Assembly: GCF_001280005.1 (NCBI RefSeq)
Contig: NZ_LGDW01000093.1
Coordinates: 1 to 12,816, forward strand
DNA length: 12,816 bases
Source of the DNA: Streptomyces sp. NRRL WC-3618
GTDB lineage: Bacteria > Actinomycetota > Actinomycetes > Streptomycetales > Streptomycetaceae
Direction of reading: 5' to 3'
The position numbers and the translations under genes are program-made. The notes below the pieces were generated by a model. That model did not search any database. It was not told where the DNA came from and was given only the letters and a program-made list of their open reading frames with translations. The first letter of the stretch is position 1. Each line of letters opens with the position of its first letter. Positions 6,938 through 12,816 of this stretch are shown here, in pieces.

Positions 6938-8134
6938 GTGACCACCGCCCAGACGCAGGACCTCGACGTACAGCCGACGCCCCTCGCCCTGCTGCTCCTC
7001 GGCCGTGAGGCCGACACGAGGAGCGAGCGTGGCGTGGACTGCCCCGGCGACCTGCCCTCCCCCTCCGACCCGGACCTGGTGGAACGTGCCCGTGCGGCCA
7101 AGGAGAAGCTGGGCGACAAGGTCTTCGTCCTCGGCCACCACTACCAGCGCGACGAGGTCATCCAGTTCGCGGACGTGACGGGCGACTCCTTCAAGCTGGC
7201 CCGGGACGCGGCGGCGCGTCCGGAGGCGGAGTACATCGTGTTCTGCGGTGTGCACTTCATGGCGGAGTCGGCGGACATCCTGACGTCGGACGCCCAGCAG
7301 GTGGTCCTGCCCGACCTGGCCGCCGGCTGCTCGATGGCGGACATGGCGACGGCCGAGCAGGTCGCCGAGTGCTGGGACGTCCTGACGGAGGCCGGGGTGG
7401 CCGACCAGGTCGTGCCCGTGTCCTACATGAACTCGTCGGCGGACATCAAGGCGTTCACGGGCAAGCACGGCGGCACGATCTGTACGTCGTCGAATGCCGA
7501 GCGCGCCCTGGAGTGGGCCTTCGAGCAGGGCGAGCCCAATTCAACAAAGGTCCTGTTCCTGCCGGACCAGCACCTGGGCCGCAACACGGCGGTACGGGAC
7601 ATGGGGATGTCGCTCGACGACTGCGTCCTCTACAACCCGCACAAGCCGAACGGCGGCCTGACGCCGGAGCAGCTGCGCGACGCGAAGATGATCCTGTGGC
7701 GCGGCCACTGCTCGGTGCACGGCCGGTTCTCGCTGGACTCGGTGAACGACGTCCGCGAGCGCATCCCCGGCGTGAACGTCCTGGTCCACCCGGAGTGCAA
7801 GCACGAGGTGGTGGAGGCGGCGGACTACGTCGGCTCGACCGAGTACATCATCAAGGCACTGGAGGCGGCCCCGGCCGGCTCGAAGTGGGCCATCGGCACG
7901 GAACTGAACCTGGTACGCCGCCTGGCGAACCGTTTCGCTCCCGAGGGCAAGGAGATCGTCTTCCTCGACAAGACGGTCTGCTTCTGCTCGACGATGAACC
8001 GCATCGACCTCCCCCACCTGGTCTGGACCCTGGAGTCCCTGGCCGAGGGCAACCTGGTGAACCAGATCTCGGTGGACCGGGAGACGGAGAAGTTCGCGAA
8101 ACTGGCACTGGAGCGGATGCTGGCGCTGCCGTAG
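6938..8134 (+). CDS. nadA: Quinolinate synthase
   Basis: 398 residues. The enzyme condenses iminoaspartate (made by NadB) with dihydroxyacetone phosphate to give quinolinate, the precursor of NAD, using an oxygen-sensitive [4Fe-4S] cluster. Family motifs are GHHYQRDEV (66-74), FCGVHFMAESA (102-112), MNSSAD (164-169), PDQHLGRNT (209-217), WRGHCSVHGRF (254-264), HPECKHEVV (284-292), GTELNLVRRL (320-329) and the CFC pair (348-350). By family alignment the cluster ligands are Cys103, Cys258 and one of Cys348/Cys350. GTG 6938 is chosen because GAAAGGG sits 8 bases upstream; an upstream start at 6908 would be possible but has no such support. nadB and nadC are not in the window, so nadA stands apart here. 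Confidence 0.96.
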   Translation: MTTAQTQDLDVQPTPLALLLLGREADTRSERGVDCPGDLPSPSDPDLVERARAAKEKLGDKVFVLGHHYQRDEVIQFADVTGDSFKLARDAAARPEAEYIVFCGVHFMAESADILTSDAQQVVLPDLAAGCSMADMATAEQVAECWDVLTEAGVADQVVPVSYMNSSADIKAFTGKHGGTICTSSNAERALEWAFEQGEPNSTKVLFLPDQHLGRNTAVRDMGMSLDDCVLYNPHKPNGGLTPEQLRDAKMILWRGHCSVHGRFSLDSVNDVRERIPGVNVLVHPECKHEVVEAADYVGSTEYIIKALEAAPAGSKWAIGTELNLVRRLANRFAPEGKEIVFLDKTVCFCSTMNRIDLPHLVWTLESLAEGNLVNQISVDRETEKFAKLALERMLALP

Positions 8135-8172
8135 GGGCCGTCGTCGCCCGTGTCCGTTCGGATGCACTCTCA

Positions 8173-8221
8173 TTCACAGGGATATACACCTTGGACGGTT
8201 TAAGATGTATATCCCTGTGAA
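8173..8221. repeat. Perfect 16-bp inverted repeat with 17-base spacer (operator or nadA terminator)
   Basis: TTCACAGGGATATACA (8173-8188) is exactly repeated in inverse as TGTATATCCCTGTGAA (8206-8221). It starts 38 bases after the nadA stop. The ATATAC/GTATAT core is AT-rich in otherwise GC-rich DNA and recalls half-sites of GntR (HutC-type) regulators, though it does not match that consensus exactly. As RNA it would form a 16-bp stem with a 17-base loop and could terminate nadA. A 34-codon ATG frame starts inside the right arm but shows no ribosome binding site. Confidence 0.6.
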
Positions 8222-8238
8222 ACGCCTGAACGAGGTGA

Positions 8239-8475
8239 CTGTGCCTCGACCGCCGCAGCGCAGCATCCCCAAGCCGTCCCACGCTTCACCGATGCTCCCG
8301 TGCCAATAGCCAGCACACAGGACGATCTCGTTCCCCTGATACGACTCCAGGACTGCTTCGGTGCCTTGAAATCACGCGAAAAAGATCAGAGGTCGGCCAC
8401 CTCCACGAGGACCGGGAGTCGGCGAAGAAATGGCGACGGCGGTACGAAGTGCTCCGTGCCAAGGCCCTCTCGTAG
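8239..8475 (+). pseudogene. Possible remnant of a small coding region
   Basis: One frame is open for 78 codons between TGA 8236-8238 and TAG 8473-8475 with no ATG or GTG start. Its last 28 or so residues, roughly SEVGHLHEDRESAKKWRRRY then EVLRAKALS, look like an amphipathic, coiled-coil-like protein end rather than random translation. The first part is Ser/Arg/Pro-rich and not protein-like. With the inverted repeat just upstream, this could be the tail of a decayed regulator or mobile gene. The family is not recognised. Confidence 0.2.
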
Positions 8476-8532
8476 TCCCAGCCTCGCGCCTCGATCTGGG
8501 ACGCGTTCGTCAACTCCCCCAAGATGTAAGAC

Positions 8533-8574
8533 AGAAGACGGTGGGGTGCGTACGTACGCACCCCACCGTCTTCT
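8533..8574. terminator. Perfect 42-bp palindrome, terminator of the permease gene
   Basis: Bases 8533-8553 are the exact reverse complement of 8554-8574. The structure would fold into a 19-bp stem with a minimal 4-base loop and outer arms agaagacg/cgtcttct. It lies 22 bases beyond the permease stop codon (minus strand). Because it is symmetrical, it can also stop plus-strand transcripts coming from nadA. Confidence 0.85.
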
Positions 8575-8596
8575 CGTCCGTCAACGCATCAGCGGG

Positions 8597-11500
8597 TCAC
8601 ACCCCCGCCGTCTCCCGTACCTCCGTCTTCGGCTCCCGCTTCGCCGCCTTCTTCTTTGCCCGGCGTTCCTTTCGCAGTTCCACCAGTGCGTACAGGGTCG
8701 GAACGAGCAGGAGGGTCAGGGCTGTTGATGTGATCAGGCCGCCGATGACGACCACCGCCAGCGGCTGGGCGATGAAGCCGCCCTCGCCTGTTACGCCCAG
8801 TGCCATCGGGAGGAGGGCGAAGATGGTCGCCAGGGCCGTCATCAGGATCGGGCGGAGGCGGTGGCGGCCTCCTTCGATCACCGCTTCCACGACTCCGTAG
8901 CCCTGGGTGCGGTACTGGTTGATCAGGTCGATCAGGACGATCGCGTTCGTCACCACGATGCCGATCAGCATCAGCATGCCGATCATCGCCGGGACGCCCA
9001 TCGGGGTGCCTGTCAGAACCAGCAGGCCGATCGCGCCCGTTGCCGCGAAGGGGATCGACACCAGGAGGATCAGGGGCTGGATGAGCGAACGGAACGTCGC
9101 CACCAGGAGCATGAAGACGATCGCGATCGCCGCCAGCATCGCCAGTGCCAGGTTCTTGAACGCGTCGTCCTGGTCCGACGACACCCCGCCGATCGCCGCC
9201 GTCGCGCCCGCAGGGAGCTTCAGGGCGTTCAGCTTCGAGGTGAGGTCCGCGCTGACCGCGCCCGTGTTGTCGCCGGTCGGGCGGGCGGTGATCGTCGCGG
9301 CCCGCTGGCCGTCGATCCGGGTCATCGACACCGGGCCGTCCACCAGCTTCACGTCGGCGATGTCGCCCAGCTTCACCGGGCCCAGCCGCAGCGCCTTCAG
9401 CTCGTCCAGCGTCGCGGCCGGCCTCGCCGACCTGATGACGACGTCGCGCTCGGTGTCGTCCAGGGTCGCCCTGGCCGCCGTCGTGCCCTTGACCGCCTCG
9501 GCCACCGCCGCGCCCAGCGTCCGCTGGTCGTAACCGACCGCCGCCGCCTTGGAGTTGGCCCGTACCGAGATGCGCGGCACGCTCTGCGCCAGGTTGCTGG
9601 TGACGTCGGTGACGTCGTCCAGGCCGGCCACCGTGTCGCGTACCTTGTCCGACGCCTCGCGCAGGACGTCCGCGTCGGCCGCCTTCACGACCACCTTCAG
9701 GTCCTGGCTGCCGAAGCCGTCACCGGCCGCGATCGTGGTCGTACCGATGCCGGAGAGCTTGGACAGACCTTCCTCGATGCTCGCCTGGACGTCGTTCGCC
9801 GACGCCGAGTCGTCCAGCATGACCTGGTAGGAGGCCTGGTTGGAGTCGGTGCCGCCGCCGAAGGCCGCCAGGAAACCGGACGAGCCGATCGTCACCTGGT
9901 AGTCCCTGACGCCCCTGACGTCCGCGAGCAGCTGCTCGACCTTCTTCGCCTGGACGTCCGTGGCCGCCAGGCTCGTACCCGGCTTCAACTGCTGCTTGAG
10001 GGTGAGGACTTCCTGCTCGCCCTGGTCGAAGAAGTTGGTCTTCAGGAGCGGTGCCATGCCGAAGGTGCCGATGAGGACCACGGCCGCGATCGCCACGCTC
10101 GTCAGACGGCGACGGGTCGCGAAGCGCAGGACAGGGACGTACACGCGCTGGAGCCTGCTCTTCGCCTCCTTCTCCTCCGCGAGCCTGCGGGCCTCGTCCG
10201 CGTCGTCAGGGGTGTCCTTCGGGGCGCGCAGGAACCAGTAGGACAGGACAGGGACGACCGTCAGGGAGACCAGGAGCGACGCCAGCAGGGCCGCCGTCAC
10301 CGTCAGGCTGAACGCGCCGAACAGCTGGCCGACCACACCGCCGACCAGGCCGACCGGCAGGAAGACGGCAACCGTGGTGAGTGTGGACGACGTGACCGCG
10401 CCCGCCACCTCACGGACCGCCTTGAGGATGGCCTCCTGACGCTCCTCGCCGTAGCCGAGGTGTCGTTTGATGTTCTCCAGGACCACGATCGAGTCGTCGA
10501 CGACCCGGCCGATCGCGATCGTCAGCGCGCCCAGCGTCAGCATGTTCAGGGACAGGTCCCTGGTCCACAGGACGATCAGGGCCAGGACGACCGAGAGGGG
10601 GATCGAGACCGCCGTCACGAGGGTCGAGCGGATCGACGCCAGGAAGACCAGGATGACGATCACCGCGAAGAGCAGACCGAGGCCGCCCTCCGTCGTCAGA
10701 CCCTTGATGGACTTCGCCACCGCCGGGCCCTGGTCGCTGACCACCGTGATCCTGGCGTCGGACCCCAGGTCCCCCCGCATGTCGGCGAGTTTGCCCTCGA
10801 CCGCGTCCGAGATCGACACCGCGCTGCCGTCGTTGTCCATCGTGACGGTGACGGCGAGGCTCGGCTTGCCGTCCGTACGCGTGATCGAGTCGGCCTTCGC
10901 GGACTCCTGCTTGACGGTCGCCACGTCGGCGAGCCGCACGGGCTTGGTCCGGGAACCGGGCGCGCCCGTGACCATCAGGTCCGCGATCTGCTCGACCGAG
11001 GTGAAGCCGCCGCCGACCTGGACCGTCCGGTTGTTGCCGGCCTCGTCGAACGAGCCCGCCGGGACGGTCGCGCCGCCCGCCTGCAGTGCCTGGGCGAGGG
11101 ACACGGAGGTGAGGCCCGCCGCCGCCAGCTTCCTGTCGTCCGGGGTGACGGTGACCTGGACGTCCCGTACACCGTCGACCCTGACCTGGCCGACGCCGTC
11201 GATGGCCCGCAGGTCGGGGACCACCGTGCGGTCGAGCCGGTCGGCGAGGGCCTGCTGGTCCTGGCCAGATGTGACGGCGAGGACGACGGTGGGGATGTCG
11301 TCCGTCGAACCGGCGACGACCTGCGGGTCCACGCCGTCCGGGAGCAGCACGCGCGCCCGGTTGACGGCCTGCTGGACGTCGGCGACGAGCTGCTTGGTGT
11401 CGTTGCCGTAGTCGAAGGACGCCGTGATGAGGGCGTTGCCCTCGCTGGCGGTGGAGGTGACACCGGTGACGCCGTCGACGCCTTCGAGGTTGTCCTCGAT

Positions 11501-11701
11501 GGGCTCGACGACCTGCTTCTCGACCACGTCGGGGGACGCACCCTGGTAAGGCGCCAGGACGGACACCACCGGGAGTTCGATGGTGGGCAGCAGCTGTTGC
11601 TTGAGCTGCGGTATCGCTATCGCTCCGAAGACGATCGCGACGATCGACATCAGCCCTATGAGGGCCCGTTGCGCGAGGCTGAACCTGGACAGCCAGGACA
11701 T
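8597..11701 (-). CDS. RND-family efflux permease (AcrB/SwrC-like)
   Basis: 1034 residues from ATG 11701; the frame is open to 11746, but residue 1 here begins the usual N-terminus MSWLSRFSLAQRALIGL. GAGAG about 10 bases upstream is a weak ribosome site. The layout is classic RND: first membrane segment about 12-30, porter loop about 31-338, segments about 339-486, a seventh segment at about 536-552, second porter loop to about 848, and five more to about 1003, then a Lys/Arg-rich cytoplasmic tail. Proton-relay aspartates are present in GRVVDDSIVVLENI (Asp402-Asp403). The lysine of the tenth segment in AcrB (AKNA) is replaced by Thr in VVTNAIVLID (Thr918). Full length argues for an HAE-type exporter, not an MmpL protein. 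The closest known parallel is Bacillus SwrC (surfactin export). The substrate is unknown. No periplasmic adaptor gene is adjacent. Confidence 0.93.
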   Translation of the reverse strand: MSWLSRFSLAQRALIGLMSIVAIVFGAIAIPQLKQQLLPTIELPVVSVLAPYQGASPDVVEKQVVEPIEDNLEGVDGVTGVTSTASEGNALITASFDYGNDTKQLVADVQQAVNRARVLLPDGVDPQVVAGSTDDIPTVVLAVTSGQDQQALADRLDRTVVPDLRAIDGVGQVRVDGVRDVQVTVTPDDRKLAAAGLTSVSLAQALQAGGATVPAGSFDEAGNNRTVQVGGGFTSVEQIADLMVTGAPGSRTKPVRLADVATVKQESAKADSITRTDGKPSLAVTVTMDNDGSAVSISDAVEGKLADMRGDLGSDARITVVSDQGPAVAKSIKGLTTEGGLGLLFAVIVILVFLASIRSTLVTAVSIPLSVVLALIVLWTRDLSLNMLTLGALTIAIGRVVDDSIVVLENIKRHLGYGEERQEAILKAVREVAGAVTSSTLTTVAVFLPVGLVGGVVGQLFGAFSLTVTAALLASLLVSLTVVPVLSYWFLRAPKDTPDDADEARRLAEEKEAKSRLQRVYVPVLRFATRRRLTSVAIAAVVLIGTFGMAPLLKTNFFDQGEQEVLTLKQQLKPGTSLAATDVQAKKVEQLLADVRGVRDYQVTIGSSGFLAAFGGGTDSNQASYQVMLDDSASANDVQASIEEGLSKLSGIGTTTIAAGDGFGSQDLKVVVKAADADVLREASDKVRDTVAGLDDVTDVTSNLAQSVPRISVRANSKAAAVGYDQRTLGAAVAEAVKGTTAARATLDDTERDVVIRSARPAATLDELKALRLGPVKLGDIADVKLVDGPVSMTRIDGQRAATITARPTGDNTGAVSADLTSKLNALKLPAGATAAIGGVSSDQDDAFKNLALAMLAAIAIVFMLLVATFRSLIQPLILLVSIPFAATGAIGLLVLTGTPMGVPAMIGMLMLIGIVVTNAIVLIDLINQYRTQGYGVVEAVIEGGRHRLRPILMTALATIFALLPMALGVTGEGGFIAQPLAVVVIGGLITSTALTLLLVPTLYALVELRKERRAKKKAAKREPKTEVRETAGV

Positions 11702-11770
11702 GGGTGAGCGTCTCTCTTCTGTGGCCTGAGCGGACGAAGGGCGCATGCGTCATGCGTTGCGGACACAGCT

Positions 11771-11794
11771 GTGCCGCACATCCGTGTGTGGCAC
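11771..11794. promoter_or_regulatory. Inverted repeat in the permease leader
   Basis: GTGCCGCACA (11771-11780) and TGTGTGGCAC (11785-11794) are inverted repeats with one mismatch and a 4-base gap, about 70 bases upstream of the permease start. A second palindrome, caggggacccctg (11826-11838), and a third, cacagctgtg (11764-11773), lie close by. The cluster in the 203-base gap between the regulator and permease genes fits an operator or attenuator for the permease. No clear -35/-10 pair was identified. Confidence 0.35.
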
Positions 11795-11904
11795 CTACGA
11801 GCGCCCGCCCTTACACCCTGAGCCACAGGGGACCCCTGTTCCGTAGCCCCCAGGTCCCGTTTCCTTACCCGGTGCCTACTCCGGCCGCAGTACGTCCGCG
11901 AGGC

Positions 11905-12588
11905 TCACTCCACCCTTGGACGTACCAGCCCCGACTCGTAGGCGATCACGACGAGCTGCGCCCTGTCCCGGGCGCCCAGCTTGGCCATGGCCCGGTTGAC
12001 GTGCGTTTTCACCGTCAGCGGGCTGACCTCCAGCCGTTCCGCGATCTCGTCGTTCGAGTGCCCGCCGGCGACCTGTACCAGCACCTCGCGCTCCCGCCCG
12101 GTCAGCGCGTCCAGCCGCTCGGCGCGGGCGGGGTCCCGGCTGTCGTCCAGGACGTCGCCCTGGGCGAGGAACTGGGCGATCAGCCCCTTGGTGGCGGCCG
12201 GCGACAACAGCGCCTCGCCCCCGGCGGCGATCCGGATCGCGTTGAGCAGCTCCTCGGGTTCGGCGCCCTTGCCGAGGAACCCGGACGCGCCCGCGCGCAG
12301 CGACTGCACCACGTACTCGTCTACCTCGAACGTCGTCAGCATCACCACCCGTACATGCGCGAGCCCCGGATCCGCGCTGATCAGCCGGGTCGCGGCCAGT
12401 CCGTCGGTGCCCGGCATCCGGATGTCCATCAGGACGACGTCGGCGCGCTGCTCCCGCGCGAGGCGCACCGCCTGCGCCCCGTCGGACGCCTCCCCGACGA
12501 CCTCCATGTCGGCCTCCGAGTCCACCAGCACCCGGAAGGCGCTGCGCAGCAGTGCCTGGTCGTCGACGAGCAGGACACGGATGGTCAT
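11905..12588 (-). CDS. Two-component response regulator, NarL/LuxR type
   Basis: 227 residues from ATG 12588, preceded by GAGGAC about 8-9 bases upstream; the frame continues to 12639 but without such support. Receiver domain about 3-118: acidic pair Asp9-Asp10, phosphorylation site Asp55 in VVLMDIRMPG, Thr85-Thr86 in MLTTF, and Lys107 in FLGKGAEP, all conserved. LuxR-type helix-turn-helix about 158-218: LTGREREVLVQVAGGHSNDE, EIAERLEVSPLTVKTHVNRA and MAKLGARDRAQLV. The product would bind DNA as a phosphorylated dimer. The partner sensor kinase, normally just upstream and overlapping, is absent; an IS end occupies that place. The permease gene lies 203 bases downstream on the same strand and is a candidate target. 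Confidence 0.94.
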   Translation of the reverse strand: MTIRVLLVDDQALLRSAFRVLVDSEADMEVVGEASDGAQAVRLAREQRADVVLMDIRMPGTDGLAATRLISADPGLAHVRVVMLTTFEVDEYVVQSLRAGASGFLGKGAEPEELLNAIRIAAGGEALLSPAATKGLIAQFLAQGDVLDDSRDPARAERLDALTGREREVLVQVAGGHSNDEIAERLEVSPLTVKTHVNRAMAKLGARDRAQLVVIAYESGLVRPRVE

Positions 12589-12610
12589 GGGCGGTCGTCC
12601 TCGTTGAGTC

Positions 12611-12634
12611 GGCGGATCGGCGAATCGGCGAATC
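12611..12634. repeat. Three 8-bp tandem units upstream of the response regulator
   Basis: The units ggcggatc, ggcgaatc and ggcgaatc follow one another. They lie between the regulator start and the presumed IS end. On the minus strand they form part of a 16-codon open frame ending in TGA that overlaps the regulator ATG (bases ATGA). Confidence 0.5.
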
Positions 12635-12653
12635 GTCATACGGTCATCTACCT

Positions 12654-12689
12654 TTGATCTTGCGCAGTGCTCCCCCGTTCACGGGGGAG
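12654..12689 (-). mobile_element. Probable right (3') end of an IS200/IS605-family element
   Basis: Downstream of the transposase stop, the palindrome ctcccccgt-tc-acgggggag (12670-12689, 9-bp arms) would form a subterminal hairpin. On the minus strand it is followed 12 bases later by TCAA (12657-12654). IS200/IS605 elements end with a subterminal hairpin and a nearby tetranucleotide cleavage site; in IS608 the right-end site is TCAA about 10 bases from the hairpin. The exact junction is inferred. The same hairpin could act as a terminator. Confidence 0.45.
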
Positions 12690-12759
12690 GTGAAGCGCAT
12701 CTCAATACTGCTCTGATCTCGGCTTTGGGCACGGATCTGCACTGTTGGCCTCAGCCAGG

Positions 12760-12816
12760 TCACACGGGGCGCTGCTGGTTCTCGATGTACTGGCGTACGA
12801 CGGTCAGTGGTGCCCC
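12760..12816 (-). CDS. tnpA: IS200/IS605-family Y1 transposase (TnpA), C-terminal end only
   Basis: The last 18 codons and stop are visible and read GAPLTVVRQYIENQQRPV. The pattern GAPL-x-VVR-x-YIE-x-Q is typical of the C-terminal helix of HUH/Y1 single-strand transposases of the IS200 group, which cut and rejoin the hairpin ends of the element. The catalytic HUH motif and tyrosine lie outside the window, so whether the gene is intact cannot be judged. Being the last gene before the presumed right end suggests a TnpA-only (IS200-type) element. Confidence 0.65.
   Translation of the reverse strand, partial: GAPLTVVRQYIENQQRPV

Larger units (their letters stand above)
8135..8596. other. Gene-poor spacer between nadA and the permease gene
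   Basis: The 462 bases hold a long AT-rich inverted repeat (8173-8221), a stretch that looks like decayed coding sequence (8239-8475) and a 42-bp palindromic terminator (8533-8574). Base composition from about 8170 to 8530 is less GC-rich and less third-position biased than the flanking genes. That suggests either degenerate or transferred DNA. No gene with start, ribosome site and typical codon use was found on either strand. Confidence 0.65.

Noticed and set aside
8205..8309. A 34-codon ATG frame starting in the right arm of the inverted repeat
   Set aside because: It has no ribosome binding site, no family resemblance and is too short to separate from chance.
8286..8561. A 91-codon minus-strand frame between nadA and the permease
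   Set aside because: It starts inside the 42-bp terminator and has neither a ribosome site nor the local codon bias.
8861..11707. A 948-codon open frame on the plus strand opposite the permease gene
   Set aside because: It is antisense to a clear RND permease, is dominated by Arg/Asp/His/Gly repeats typical of GC-rich shadow frames, and has no domain.
10410..11753. A 447-codon minus-strand frame overlapping the permease
   Set aside because: It is an out-of-frame shadow within the permease gene with Arg/Gly/Pro-rich composition.
1..12816. CRISPR arrays, tRNA or rRNA genes, phage genes or a biosynthetic cluster
   Set aside because: I saw no regularly spaced repeats, no tRNA-like cloverleaf or rRNA segments, and no phage or synthase domains on either strand.

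Overview
The window reads as chromosome from a Streptomyces-like actinomycete. Coding sequence is very GC-rich with G/C at most third positions, GTG starts are common, and the intergenic DNA carries GC-rich hairpin repeats of a kind I recall from streptomycetes. Several products match actinobacterial families, and the order ctaD-ctaC / PfkB kinase / HesB protein / nadA resembles what I recall of S. coelicolor. Part of it also recalls the ctaC / adenosine kinase / HesB region of Mycobacterium. No database search was run.

Layout. Positions 1-1331 (minus) hold the start of ctaD (cytochrome c oxidase subunit I, cut by the window edge) and complete ctaC (subunit II), joined by a 4-base GTGA overlap. 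Positions 1332-1694 are a non-coding, repeat-rich stretch with the likely ctaC promoter. Positions 1695-3080 (plus) encode a cysteine desulfurase fused to a TusA-type sulfur carrier. It converges with a PfkB-family kinase resembling adenosine kinase (3082-4056, minus) with one base between the stop codons. A small unknown gene (4191-4436) and a membrane-anchored secreted protein of unknown function (4630-6204) follow on plus. A shared hairpin terminator separates them from the A-type Fe-S carrier erpA (6301-6657, minus), and nadA (quinolinate synthase, an Fe-S enzyme) runs from 6938 to 8134 on plus.

Positions 8135-8596 have no convincing gene. They contain a striking 16+16 bp AT-rich inverted repeat, a degenerate coding-like stretch and a perfect 42-bp palindromic terminator. 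Then come a large RND-family efflux permease (8597-11701, minus) and a NarL/LuxR-type response regulator (11905-12588, minus). The right edge holds the last 18 codons and the probable 3' end of an IS200/IS605-type transposable element, immediately upstream of the response regulator, where a sensor-kinase gene would be expected.

How the genes fit together: the left and middle parts are core metabolism (respiration, sulfur mobilisation, Fe-S delivery, NAD synthesis, purine salvage). The desulfurase fusion, ErpA and NadA form a plausible sulfur to Fe-S carrier to Fe-S client series, but that is inference from proximity. The right part (permease, response regulator, IS end) is more accessory in character. 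I found no clearly new multi-gene system. The best leads are the 8173-8221 inverted repeat, the IS end next to a kinase-less response regulator, the desulfurase-TusA fusion, and an RND permease with no visible partner gene.
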